Shown piece by piece: positions 1 to 7,079 of a DNA stretch of 10,490 nt (its first letter is position 1; each line of letters opens with the position of its first letter). A program made the position numbers and the translations under genes. The notes under the pieces are model-generated. The model was given only the letters and a program-made list of their open reading frames with translations, had not been told where the DNA came from and did not search any database. The stretch is from assembly GCA_030040695.1 (NCBI GenBank), contig JASHTE010000322.1:1-10490 (forward strand). The letters are read 5' to 3'. Source of the DNA: Vulcanimicrobiota bacterium (lineage in GTDB: Bacteria > Vulcanimicrobiota > Vulcanimicrobiia > Vulcanimicrobiales > Vulcanimicrobiaceae).

Positions 1-1
1 G

Positions 2-328
2 CCGCAGCGCTATGCGACGTTGCAGTACGCGTTGCAGCAGCGGTTCGGAATGGACGGTGTCGATTATCACACGATGGTCCGCGACGGTATCACGCCGGGT
101 GACGTGACCGCTGCGACGATCCTCGCCGCCGATGTTCAGAGCACGCCGCAGGCAGTCATCGACGAGTCGTTGCGGACGAAGACGCCGATCGTCGATCTCG
201 CCAACGAGCACGGCATGCATGCCTGGCCGCTCGAGATCTTCATGAATCTCGTCTACCTCGACTACACGGACGACCCGGTCAAGGAGATGACGGTCGGCGC
301 TCCGGCCGGCGCCGGCGGCGACGACTGA
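2..328 (+). CDS. Hypothetical protein, 3' end only (start lies outside window)
   Basis: The frame is open from the left edge to a TGA stop at 326-328, giving the last ~108 residues of a longer protein. An in-frame TTG at 20 could start translation, but nothing resembling a ribosome binding site precedes it and the frame continues upstream, so truncation by the window edge is more likely. The visible part looks like a soluble, mostly helical protein: no membrane segment, no signal peptide, and a low-complexity Gly/Ala/Asp tail. A central stretch pairs a 'TPQAVIDESL' helix with 'VDLANEHGM' and an acidic aromatic motif 'YLDYTDD'. I do not recognise the family. It ends 8 bp before the DUF697 gene on the same strand, so the two are probably co-transcribed. 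Existence of the gene is fairly sure; function is unknown. Confidence 0.65.
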   Translation, partial: PQRYATLQYALQQRFGMDGVDYHTMVRDGITPGDVTAATILAADVQSTPQAVIDESLRTKTPIVDLANEHGMHAWPLEIFMNLVYLDYTDDPVKEMTVGAPAGAGGDD

Positions 329-336
329 GCGCGACC

Positions 337-1329
337 ATGTCCTCCGCCGCTATCGGTGCGCGTGATCTCTTCGCGCTCGTTCGCAAAGGCATCGATGCGG
401 AGGGCGTTGGAGCGCAGGTTCGCAAGCCGTTCCGCTTTTTGCTCTGCGGTGATCCGGCGCTCGTCGCTGAGCTGCGCGCACTCCTCCTGAGCGGTCATCC
501 CGGCGTCGTTCCGGTCGAGGCGGCAGCCTGTCTCGAGACGATCTCGTTCGGCGGCGTTCCCACACGACTCGACGCGCAGGCGCGAGCAATACTCTTCCTC
601 GGGCGGCGGGGTGATCTCGCGGCCGCGAATCTCAGCATCCTCGAGCCGCTCGGATTACCACTCCTCTGCATCACCGTCGATCCACAGGCGCAACCATCGG
701 GCCCACCGACAGTGCCGCTGGGCGGAGCGCGGGGTGAGTACGTCGTGCCGATGCTGAGTGCGGCCGCGCTCCGTGTAAGGCTCTTCCCCCATCTCGTCGA
801 GTGCTCGCGCGGTGTCGAGATTGCGGTCGGACGTGCGCTTCCCCCGCTTCGTGAGAGCGTTGCCGCAAAGCTGACGCGTGACGCGGCAGCGAACTCCCTC
901 AAGATTGCAATCGCGAGCGCCGTCGTCGATCACATTCCGGTCGTCGGGCTCGTCCTAGGCGCAGTAGCCTCGGCGGGTGACATCGTTGCGATCACCGGCA
1001 TTCAAATTGTCTTGCTGATGCACATCGAGGCGGCCTACGGCAAGGACCCTGACGTGCAACGGATGTGGCGCCTCCTGCCGGTCATCGGCGGCGGACTCGG
1101 CTGGCGCGCGCTCGCGCGCGAACTGGCCGGGTTCGTTCCCGTCGCTGGAATCGCGATCAAGGGCGCGATTGCATACGCGGGCACGATCGTCGTCGGCGAG
1201 GGCGTTACGTTCTTCCTCGAGCACGGCAATCACATGACGAAGCACGACGCGGCGTTGCTCTACGAACAAACCAAGAACGATGCCCTGCGCTTTGCCCGCG
1301 AGCTCATCGCCAAGCTGAAGAAGAGATAG
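337..1329 (+). CDS. DUF697 (YcjF-like) membrane protein with degenerate GTPase-like N-terminal domain
   Basis: Predicted 330-aa protein starting at ATG. The C-terminal half matches the DUF697 pattern. A hydrophobic helix pair (about residues 187-232) has 'VVDHIPVVGLVLG' followed by the Asp/Gln-containing helix 'GDIVAITGIQIVLLMHIEAAYG'. A second pair around 245-296 has 'GFVPVAGIAIKGAIAYAGTIVVGEG'. In this family the domain often follows a small GTPase. Here residues 33-125 alternate short hydrophobic strands and helices in the right order, but 'LLCGDPALVAEL' stands where a GxxxxGK[ST] P-loop would be. 'LCITVDP' stands where an NKxD motif might fall, so nucleotide binding is probably lost. The basic C-terminus (KLKKR) suggests a cytoplasmic tail. 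It lies 8 bp after the truncated gene and ends at a strong hairpin. DUF697 assignment is from pattern memory; the GTPase ancestry is inference. Function unknown. Confidence 0.8.
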   Translation: MSSAAIGARDLFALVRKGIDAEGVGAQVRKPFRFLLCGDPALVAELRALLLSGHPGVVPVEAAACLETISFGGVPTRLDAQARAILFLGRRGDLAAANLSILEPLGLPLLCITVDPQAQPSGPPTVPLGGARGEYVVPMLSAAALRVRLFPHLVECSRGVEIAVGRALPPLRESVAAKLTRDAAANSLKIAIASAVVDHIPVVGLVLGAVASAGDIVAITGIQIVLLMHIEAAYGKDPDVQRMWRLLPVIGGGLGWRALARELAGFVPVAGIAIKGAIAYAGTIVVGEGVTFFLEHGNHMTKHDAALLYEQTKNDALRFARELIAKLKKR

Positions 1330-1332
1330 AAA

Positions 1333-1374
1333 GCTCTGATTTCGTTCAGGCCTGCAAGCCGACGAAATCAGAGC
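1333..1374. terminator. Probable bidirectional hairpin terminator between convergent genes
   Basis: A perfect 13-bp inverted repeat has arms at 1333-1345 (gctctgatttcgt) and 1362-1374 (acgaaatcagagc), separated by a 16-nt loop. Just outside are short pyrimidine runs: 'cctttcg' on the plus strand, and 'tttctatctcttcttc' on the complementary strand. It sits 4 bp after the stop of the plus-strand DUF697 gene and covers the stop and last codon or two of the minus-strand RDD gene. It could therefore end transcription in both directions. The U-tracts are weak by E. coli standards, so efficiency is uncertain. Confidence 0.75.
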
Positions 1375-2090
1375 CTTTCGAGCAGCGACTCGTCGTCTAG
1401 CCGCGCCAACTCCGGGCCGACACGCGGGCGAATGCGGCGTGCGAGCTGCTCGGCAAGTTCCACGCGACGCTCCCACGGCAACGTCGCTCGTCGCTCCAGA
1501 AACTGGTGGACCAGCGCCCGCTCTTCGCCGCCGACCAGCGAGGTCGCCGCATACTGCGTCTGCTCGCCGAGAGGCACCGGTGGCGCATCGACGCGACTGT
1601 CGCGTACGACGATCGTTCCCGCAGCGAAGTCGCCGACGCGCTTGTTCTCGCTCGAAGCGAGCGCGCACACGGCGGATATGAAGTAGAAACCGATGCTCGA
1701 CTCGACGATGCGGATGAGGTTGCGCACGAGCGAGGCTGAGAAATCGATGGGGTAGCCGCCGTCGCGCACGACGCGAATGCCGAGCAGCCGTTTTCCGGGC
1801 GTCTGCCCGTTCCAGAACGCTTCGAACACGATGAAGTATCCGAAGAGAATCATGAACAGCACGAAGAGGAAGACGGCGATGGCAATGCTGCCGAGCAAAT
1901 CTCCCGAATGAGCGGCGCCTCCCCTGGGAGCATGTGCGGCAAGCGAAATCAGTGCAAAGAAGAGCGCGACCACGAGCGCTGCCTGGAGAAAACCGTCGGC
2001 CACGACTGCCAGGAAGCGGCTGCCGAGGCCGGCAAGCTGATAGGAGAACGCTACCGACTCAGGTGTGCGAACCTCGATGCTGCGGTCCAT
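1368..2090 (-). CDS. RDD family membrane protein
   Basis: Predicted 240-aa protein starting at ATG (complement of 2088-2090). RDD-domain hallmarks are visible. A first helix contains 'GSRFLAVVADG' with Arg25 and Asp32. A second hydrophobic segment is at about 66-92. 'GQTPGKRLLGIRVV' (95-108) follows it, then a further helix at about 131-146 and 'NKRVGDFAAGTIVV' (149-162) with the second conserved Asp. About 75 residues follow as a charged cytoplasmic tail ('EERALVHQFLERRATLPWERRVELAEQLARRI'). A tail of this kind is, as I recall, typical of RDD proteins encoded beside SpoIIM-like genes. It is divergent from the SpoIIM-like gene across 51 bp. Its final codons form one arm of the downstream terminator. 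The RDD domain has no established biochemical role; partnership with SpoIIM and the MoxR module is inferred from gene order. Confidence 0.88.
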   Translation of the reverse strand: MDRSIEVRTPESVAFSYQLAGLGSRFLAVVADGFLQAALVVALFFALISLAAHAPRGGAAHSGDLLGSIAIAVFLFVLFMILFGYFIVFEAFWNGQTPGKRLLGIRVVRDGGYPIDFSASLVRNLIRIVESSIGFYFISAVCALASSENKRVGDFAAGTIVVRDSRVDAPPVPLGEQTQYAATSLVGGEERALVHQFLERRATLPWERRVELAEQLARRIRPRVGPELARLDDESLLERL

Positions 2091-2141
2091 CTGTGCGCTC
2101 TTTCGACGGGAGTGCCGCGCGATACCGGCTAAAGTGCGTTC
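2091..2141. promoter_or_regulatory. Divergent promoter region, RDD / SpoIIM-like genes
   Basis: These 51 bp are all that separates two divergent start codons, so promoters for both genes must lie here or inside the genes. On the plus strand 'taaagt' (2130-2135) lies 6 bp before the SpoIIM-like ATG, and no purine-rich ribosome binding site is present. This arrangement fits a leaderless transcript starting at or next to the ATG. I find no convincing -35 box at 16-18 bp spacing. For the minus-strand gene only a weak 'aaagag' precedes the ATG. The promoter calls are low confidence; the spacer itself is certain given the two genes. Confidence 0.4.
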
Positions 2142-3119
2142 ATGACGCAGCGCTCGTTCGTGGAGCAGCGATCCACCACGTGGGAGGAGCTTGAGGAATT
2201 ACTCCGGCGCGCAGGCCGGCGAGGAGTTCGCGCGCTCGCTCCGAGTGACGTCGAGCGGCTCGGCGTGCTCTACCGCGCGCTCACGAGCGACCTTGCCTAC
2301 GCGCAGGGCCGGTACGATCCCAGGCTCGTCGAGTACCTGAACCGGACGATAGCGCGAGCGCACGCATACGTCTACGGAGCAACCGCGCAACGTGGTTGGG
2401 AGCGCGTCAAGCAGTTCTACGCGCGCGACTTCCCGCAGGAGGTGCGCCGCTCTTTCGCCTTCGTCTTTTTCTGCTCGACGCTCACGGTCGTGTGCGCAGT
2501 CGTTGCCTACGCACTCGTTGGGTCGCATCCGGATGACGCCTTTGCGCTCCTGCCTCCCCAGACGATTCCGGCGGGTCCGATTCGCAAGAGCCTTCACGAC
2601 TCGAACTTCGCGATTGCACGCGACGAGCGCCCGATGATGTCTGCATTCATCATCACGAACAACATTCGCGTGACGGCGTTCTGCTTTGCGGGCGCCGCAA
2701 CACTGGGCGCGCTCACGCTCTATGTCATCGCACAGAACGGTTTGATGCTCGGCGGTCTCGCCGTCATGTTCACGAAGGCCGGCTTCGGGACGGATTTCTG
2801 GGCAACGATTGCGCCGCATGGCGTGATCGAGCTGACCGCAATCCAGCTCGCAGGCGCGGCAGGCCTGCTCATCGCCGCGGGCGTTCTCACCCCCGGACGT
2901 TTGCGGCGCCGCGACGCGATCGCGCTCGCCGGGCGCCGGGCTGCGGTGCTCTTCGGCGGCGTCGTCTCGATGCTCTGCGTCGCCGGAACGATCGAGGGTT
3001 TCGTCTCCCCCCTTCGCGCACCCGATGGAGTGCGGCTGCTCGTCGGCGCGCTCACTGCGCTGCTTCTCGTCCTATACTTCGGCTTCGCAGGCCGATCTAC
3101 AGCAGGCCGCGTTGCTTGA
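2142..3119 (+). CDS. Stage II sporulation protein M (SpoIIM)-like integral membrane protein
   Basis: Predicted 325-aa protein. Residues 1-100 are a soluble helical region, mostly charged ('FVEQRSTTWEELEELLRRAG', then 'LGVLYRALTSDLAYAQGRY'). About six membrane segments follow, at roughly 104-127, 167-195, 199-212, 228-250, 265-288 and 297-315. The SpoIIM-superfamily signatures are 'FIITNNIRVTAFCFAGAATLG' around 169-189 and 'APHGVIELTAIQLAGAAGL' at 224-242. Non-sporulating bacteria commonly carry this family beside RDD, MoxR and DUF58 genes, so the name does not imply sporulation here. In Bacillus SpoIIM belongs to the peptidoglycan-degrading DMP engulfment complex; for this branch the role is unknown. 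The ATG has no clear ribosome binding site. The 3' end overlaps the convergent DUF58 gene by 23 bp. Confidence 0.9.
   Translation: MTQRSFVEQRSTTWEELEELLRRAGRRGVRALAPSDVERLGVLYRALTSDLAYAQGRYDPRLVEYLNRTIARAHAYVYGATAQRGWERVKQFYARDFPQEVRRSFAFVFFCSTLTVVCAVVAYALVGSHPDDAFALLPPQTIPAGPIRKSLHDSNFAIARDERPMMSAFIITNNIRVTAFCFAGAATLGALTLYVIAQNGLMLGGLAVMFTKAGFGTDFWATIAPHGVIELTAIQLAGAAGLLIAAGVLTPGRLRRRDAIALAGRRAAVLFGGVVSMLCVAGTIEGFVSPLRAPDGVRLLVGALTALLLVLYFGFAGRSTAGRVA
3097..3119. other. Tail-to-tail overlap of SpoIIM-like and DUF58 coding regions
   Basis: The SpoIIM-like gene stops with TGA at 3117-3119 on the plus strand. The DUF58 gene stops with TAG (complement of 3097-3099), so the last seven codons of each share DNA on opposite strands. 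There is no room for an intergenic terminator, and no hairpin is evident at the junction. Transcripts from the two sides probably overlap as antisense RNA at their 3' ends. Confidence 0.85.
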
Positions 3120-4416
3120 TGCGCAGGTACTGATCGATGAGCGCAACACTGAGAGAGCGCGCCGGCGCATCCACCACGATGATGCCGAGCCGCTCCAGAT
3201 GCGCTGCCGCGCTTCTCCGCTCGTGCGCGAGACCGAGAGCGACGTCGAGTTCGTAGACGTCGTCGATTGTCCGCGGCCGCTGCTCGAGTACGGACGCGAC
3301 TGCGGCGTCGTTCATGAAAAGACACAAGACGAGGTGCTTACGGCTGAGCGCGGCGAGCTCGCCGAGCACTATCGATTGCGCGATCGGATCGACGACGTCG
3401 GTCAGGAGCACGACGAGGCTGCGCCGGCGTAGCTGGCGCCCCGTGAAGGCAAGCGCCTTCGAATAGTTCGCCTCCTCGAAGCGCGGCTCGAGATCGTAGA
3501 TCGACTGCGATAGATCGTAGAGTGACGCCGCAGTCGAGCGTGGTGCGCGCGCGGTTATGATCTCGTGAGCGAAGGCTGCAGCGCCGACACGATCGCTTGC
3601 GAGTGCGGCGATCGAGGCGAGCGAGAGCGCCGCCGTCACGGCATAGTCGATCTTGCGCTGCACCCCGACGTACGGCGTCATCAGTCTGCCGCAGTCGAGG
3701 AGAAGCATCACACTCTGGCTCCGCTCGACCTCGTACTGCGCCACCATGAGCCGTCCTCGACGCGCGCTTGCCTTCCAGTCGATCGTGCGAAATGCATCGC
3801 CGGAAGCGTACTCTCGCAGCCCTTCGAACTCTGTTCCAATACCGAGCATGCGAAGACGCCGCAAGCCCGCCTCGATGAAGCGGTTTCGGATTTCGAGTCT
3901 ACCGTAACGCTCGACGGCGGAGAGATCCGGGTAGACCCGAATCGCTTGTGGCTCGACGACCCGCATCCGGCGGCGGAGGAGCCCGAGCGCATTTTCGTAC
4001 CAAACGTAGAGCGCTCCCAGCGTGTCTGGGCCGCGCGCGATCGGCGTGACGCGACGCTGCAGCAGCACGCGGCTGCGCGGTGGCGCGTTCGCGGTGACTT
4101 CGTCGTCAACAAAATAGAGGGTGCGTACCGGCGTCTCGATGATGCCGAGGCGCACGCCCAGAGAGCGCGCGTTCGTCACGCTGTAGGAGAGCTCGGCGTC
4201 CACGCGCAGGGCCCAGTGCTCGGGCACTCGGCGCTCGACGCGAAGCGCGCCGCGCCGCGGACCGAGCGCGAGATCGGCAAGCAGTGCCGCGATGAGAACG
4301 AATCCGCTCGCCGCTGCCGCCGAGCCAAGCCAGGCAGCGCCCGGAGCGCAAGCAAAGAGCAGGGCAATCGCACCGAGCAACAGCAGGAACCGCTGCGTCA
4401 CCCAGATCGGCAGCAC
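3097..4416 (-). CDS. DUF58 domain protein (vWA-like fold, membrane anchored)
   Basis: Predicted 439 aa from a GTG start 4 bp after the MoxR stop. A TTG at 4461 would add 15 non-conserved residues overlapping MoxR, and a second GTG lies at 4401. Two hydrophobic segments near the N-terminus (about 9-25 and 31-48) anchor it. A beta-rich region follows, then the DUF58 signature 'GIGTEFEGLREYASGDAFRTIDWKASAR' (about 192-219, split as 'GTEFEGLREYASGD' and 'RTIDWKASAR'). After it comes a vWA-like Rossmann core with 'MLLLDCGRLM' (Asp241) and 'VVLLTDVVD' (Asp340). Canonical MIDAS is DxSxS; here both serines are replaced, so metal-dependent ligand binding may be altered. Family members pair with MoxR ATPases, which are thought to act on vWA proteins. 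It is the last gene of the minus-strand operon. The family is certain; the exact start is not. Confidence 0.9.
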   Translation of the reverse strand: MLPIWVTQRFLLLLGAIALLFACAPGAAWLGSAAAASGFVLIAALLADLALGPRRGALRVERRVPEHWALRVDAELSYSVTNARSLGVRLGIIETPVRTLYFVDDEVTANAPPRSRVLLQRRVTPIARGPDTLGALYVWYENALGLLRRRMRVVEPQAIRVYPDLSAVERYGRLEIRNRFIEAGLRRLRMLGIGTEFEGLREYASGDAFRTIDWKASARRGRLMVAQYEVERSQSVMLLLDCGRLMTPYVGVQRKIDYAVTAALSLASIAALASDRVGAAAFAHEIITARAPRSTAASLYDLSQSIYDLEPRFEEANYSKALAFTGRQLRRRSLVVLLTDVVDPIAQSIVLGELAALSRKHLVLCLFMNDAAVASVLEQRPRTIDDVYELDVALGLAHERRSAAAHLERLGIIVVDAPARSLSVALIDQYLRIKQRGLL

Positions 4417-4420
4417 GATG

Positions 4421-5368
4421 CTACCCGCGCGGAACCGGAACGGCGGCGAGCAGCTCGGCAACGATCTCCCGGGCGCGTGCGCCCTCGATCTCCGCTTCGG
4501 GGCGCACGATCAGCCTATGCGGAAGGACGAGTGGAACGACGTCTTTCACATCGTCCGGTGTCGTGAAGTCGCGCCCATCGACCGCTGCCGCAGCTTGCGC
4601 GGCGAGCAAGACCGCGACGCCCGCGCGCGGCGAAGCGCCCAGCGAAATGCGCGCGTTCGTGCGCGTCGCTTGGACGATGCCATAGATATACGTACGCACT
4701 TCCGGAGAACACGTGACCCGGCGGACGGATTGCTGCGCAGCGACGAGTTCCTGTGCGCTCGTCACCGGCGCAATTCCCGACGTCTCGAGCCGGCGCGCGT
4801 CAAATCCCTGTGCAACGCGGTCGAGCAGGCGCAGCTCTTCGCTCTCACTCGGATACGCAGCGTCGAGTTTGACGAGAAAACGGTCGAGCTGCGCCTCGGG
4901 CAAGGGATACGTGCCTTCGTACTCGATTGGGTTTTGCGTTGCGCAGACGATAAACGGCTGCGCAAGCTGCATCGGCGTTCCGTCGATCGTGACGCGCGAC
5001 TCCTCCATCGCCTCCAGTAGCGCCGCCTGCGTCTTCGGCGGCGTTCGATTGATTTCGTCGGCAAGCACGACGTTCTCGAAGATCGGTCCCGGGCGAATGC
5101 CGAACTCACCGCTCTTTGGATTGAAGACCATCGTGCCGGTGACGTCGGAGGGCATCAAATCCGGCGTGAACTGTATCCTTCGAAAGCCGAGCCCGAGCAC
5201 GAGCGCGAACGCGCGTACCGCGAGGGTCTTGCCGGTCCCGGGAACGCCCTCGATCAGAACGTGACCCCCGGCGAGGATCGCGACGAGCAGCCCGAAGGCG
5301 ACCCGGTCGCCGCCGACGATTACTGCATCGAGGGAGGTGCGGACGCGCTGCGCGAGGTCTGATATCAT
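4421..5368 (-). CDS. MoxR family AAA+ ATPase
   Basis: Predicted 315-aa cytoplasmic ATPase, full length for the family. Walker A is GVPGTGKT (41-48) and Walker B is VVLADE (100-105), followed by the MoxR-typical 'INRTPPKTQAALLEAMEE'. Sensor 1 is ATQNP (143-147), the arginine-finger region is 'EAQLDRF' (158-164), and sensor 2 is 'GASPRAG' (244-250). All catalytic motifs are intact. MoxR proteins are thought to work as chaperone-like machines with vWA-domain partners; the adjacent DUF58 gene supplies the expected partner. The ATG is well supported: it overlaps the DUF4350 stop in ATGA and is preceded by a strong ribosome binding site. The substrate of this particular subfamily is not known. Confidence 0.96.
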   Translation of the reverse strand: MISDLAQRVRTSLDAVIVGGDRVAFGLLVAILAGGHVLIEGVPGTGKTLAVRAFALVLGLGFRRIQFTPDLMPSDVTGTMVFNPKSGEFGIRPGPIFENVVLADEINRTPPKTQAALLEAMEESRVTIDGTPMQLAQPFIVCATQNPIEYEGTYPLPEAQLDRFLVKLDAAYPSESEELRLLDRVAQGFDARRLETSGIAPVTSAQELVAAQQSVRRVTCSPEVRTYIYGIVQATRTNARISLGASPRAGVAVLLAAQAAAAVDGRDFTTPDDVKDVVPLVLPHRLIVRPEAEIEGARAREIVAELLAAVPVPRG

Positions 5369-6456
5369 GCTAACTCCTTACGCACGTGCAACACGATGTT
5401 CGCAGCATCGAGCAGCTCTAGGTTGTCCGGGTGAGGATCACGACGCATCACCTCAAGCCGCTCGAGTGACGCTGCAACCTCAGGGCGTCGTGCCGCGCTC
5501 GGCCGCAGACGCGCAAGTCGCATCGCTTCCCATGCGAAGCGATCGATCGCGGCACTGCCGGCGTGTGCGCGGCGAAGCAATGCCGCCATCGAGGCAATGT
5601 AGGCGGAAGAGTCCCGCAGGCGCGGTGGCGCGAGCGCTATCGGCGGCGCCGAGCGAAAGAGAGCGCCGAAGATCGCCAGCGCCAGTGCACACAGCATGAT
5701 CCACGTCGCATCACGAACGCTTGTGGGCAAGACGTCCCACATCGAAGCGCCGCTCGTATAGCCGTGCACGCTCTCGTCGAAGAGCAGTGGTCCTTGTGCG
5801 GAAAGGACGTCGTACGCGAAGCGTGCATTTTGTGTGCGCGCAAGAACGTCGTTGCTGAAGACGCCCGGCGCCGCGATCGCGATCACGTTGCCTCGCCCAA
5901 TCCGATAGGCGATCGCGACCGGCCGTCCGTGGGCCACGAGAAGCCGCTCCACGCGCCGTTTCGCGCTCCAGGTGAATGCGCTGCTGAAGCTCGCCGTGAC
6001 CTGCGCGACACCTATCGTCAACGCGTTTCTCGCGGCCTGCGCCGTCGAAGCGACGGGAATCGGTGCGGTTGTCGGCAGTTCGAGAACGCTGCGCGGAAAG
6101 AGTGGTCCTTCGCCGAGCATCACGAGGTTTGCGCCGCCTTGGACGAGCCGCTTGAGCCGTGCGGCGTCGTTCGAATCGATGACGCCCGTGAGCTGCCCGT
6201 CGACGAGTTGTGCCTCGCCCGGCGAGAGAACGAGCGTCCCCGCGAACGCCCGCAGCGTTCCGAGTGCTCTCTCGAAACGTCCTGCGCTGACGCCCTCGCG
6301 CCGCATCACCTCGTAGAGTGCGCGGTACCCGTTGGGACCGGTGTCGTACGACGAGTACGTCGAGGGCGGCGCCTCCTGTGGCTGCGCGAGCGAGAGCACG
6401 ACGACGATCGCGAGGACGATCGCGGCAAAGATGATGTCCGAGCGGCGTGCCTTCAT
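5365..6456 (-). CDS. DUF4350 domain membrane protein
   Basis: Predicted 363 aa from the ATG at 6456, which overlaps the upstream stop as ATGA; a longer frame to 6516 lies inside the DUF4129 gene and is not needed. An N-terminal membrane anchor is at about 9-24. The DUF4350-type motif 'SSYDTGPNGYRALYEVMRREG' follows (about 35-55). The domain continues with 'LVMLGEGPLF' and the hydrophobic strand 'GRGNVIAIAAPGVFSNDVLA', ending in 'LLFDESVHGY' (about 224-233). A second membrane helix (about 250-267) leads to a cytoplasmic Arg-rich helical tail. The region between the anchors would be extracytoplasmic and has the order of a Rossmann-like (GATase-like) fold without an obvious catalytic Cys. The neighbours are DUF4129 and MoxR genes, with 4-nt overlaps on both sides. 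Function is unknown; a structural part of the MoxR-linked envelope complex is likely. Confidence 0.85.
   Translation of the reverse strand: MKARRSDIIFAAIVLAIVVVLSLAQPQEAPPSTYSSYDTGPNGYRALYEVMRREGVSAGRFERALGTLRAFAGTLVLSPGEAQLVDGQLTGVIDSNDAARLKRLVQGGANLVMLGEGPLFPRSVLELPTTAPIPVASTAQAARNALTIGVAQVTASFSSAFTWSAKRRVERLLVAHGRPVAIAYRIGRGNVIAIAAPGVFSNDVLARTQNARFAYDVLSAQGPLLFDESVHGYTSGASMWDVLPTSVRDATWIMLCALALAIFGALFRSAPPIALAPPRLRDSSAYIASMAALLRRAHAGSAAIDRFAWEAMRLARLRPSAARRPEVAASLERLEVMRRDPHPDNLELLDAANIVLHVRKELA
5374..5379 (-). promoter_or_regulatory. Strong Shine-Dalgarno for the MoxR gene
   Basis: On the minus strand 'aaggag' lies 5 nt before the MoxR ATG and inside the last codons of the DUF4350 gene. 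It is the best ribosome binding site in the operon, whose other internal starts mostly rely on 4-nt overlaps with weak or no SD. It fixes the MoxR start and suggests MoxR is translated at a higher rate than its neighbours. Confidence 0.8.
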
Positions 6457-7079
6457 CCACGGCTCGATTTCAGGGAGCCTCGTAGCGCCTCGTACGCAAC
6501 GCGTGCGCGATCCCATGTAACCGGCTCAACGGGTCGCTGCGCGTAGACGCCGCGGACGTACGCCGACGCGATCGTATCGAACGGCACGGCGATGCGCTCG
6601 CCGAGCGGCATCACCTCGCGGCGCAAGTCGCCGATCGTCGCGCTCACCTCGTCTTCTATCCCTTCGCGCAGATTTAGCTGCGCGACGGCTGCGCGTAAGA
6701 GCAGTCGTACAGCCGTCGTCAGCTCGCCGCGCTCAGCCGCAGCGAACGCCTGCCGTGCGAGTCTTGCGTCGCTGCGCTCGGCGGAGAGCGCTTCGATGCT
6801 CGTCACCGCGGAACTCGGGCGCGGTACGGTGGGCAAGAGGCGTACGAGCAGATAGAGGATGAGCCCAAGGACGAGCGCAAGCAGAACCCACGAAAGCGCC
6901 ACCGCAACCGACCCGCCCCCGTGCACGTGCGCGAAGAGGCGCGCGAGAAACCTCTCCACCGCTTCCAATCCGTGCAACCACCACGCCTCCCGCGGCGGCG
7001 GTTGTGCTGCGAGATGGTAGCGAAGCGGTGTGGCGAGCTCCGTCCGCGCGGCGAGCGCCGGATCGATCGGCGGGTTCAC
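6453..7079 (-). CDS. DUF4129 domain single-pass membrane protein
   Basis: Predicted 208 aa starting at GTG (complement of 7077-7079), which overlaps the preceding stop in GTGA. The open frame extends upstream to 7514, but that part is an Arg-rich shadow of the neighbouring gene and has no family resemblance. A short N-terminal region with 'PREAWWLHGLEAVERFLARLF' precedes one strong membrane helix (about 57-82). The C-terminal DUF4129 domain (about 105-200) includes 'ARQAFAAAERGELTTAVRLLLRAAVAQL' and later 'FDTIASAYVRGVYAQRPVEP'. That pattern is typical of the small helical domain found at the end of TgpA-type transglutaminases and of MoxR-cluster proteins. It is coupled by overlap to the genes on both sides. 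Role unknown; presumably a cytoplasmic interaction module of the complex. Confidence 0.87.
   Translation of the reverse strand: MNPPIDPALAARTELATPLRYHLAAQPPPREAWWLHGLEAVERFLARLFAHVHGGGSVAVALSWVLLALVLGLILYLLVRLLPTVPRPSSAVTSIEALSAERSDARLARQAFAAAERGELTTAVRLLLRAAVAQLNLREGIEDEVSATIGDLRREVMPLGERIAVPFDTIASAYVRGVYAQRPVEPVTWDRARVAYEALRGSLKSSRG

Noticed and set aside
2199..2819. Minus-strand open frame of 206 codons inside the SpoIIM-like gene
   Set aside because: Arg/Glu/His/Cys-rich shadow of a gene with clear membrane helices and SpoIIM motifs.
3565..4566. Plus-strand open frame of 333 codons opposite the DUF58 gene
   Set aside because: Arg/Glu/His-rich composition without domains. It is antisense to a gene with an unmistakable DUF58 signature; typical GC-rich shadow.
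5563..6546. Plus-strand open frame of 327 codons opposite the DUF4350 gene
   Set aside because: Extremely Arg-rich, no hydrophobic core or motif; mirror frame of a real membrane protein.
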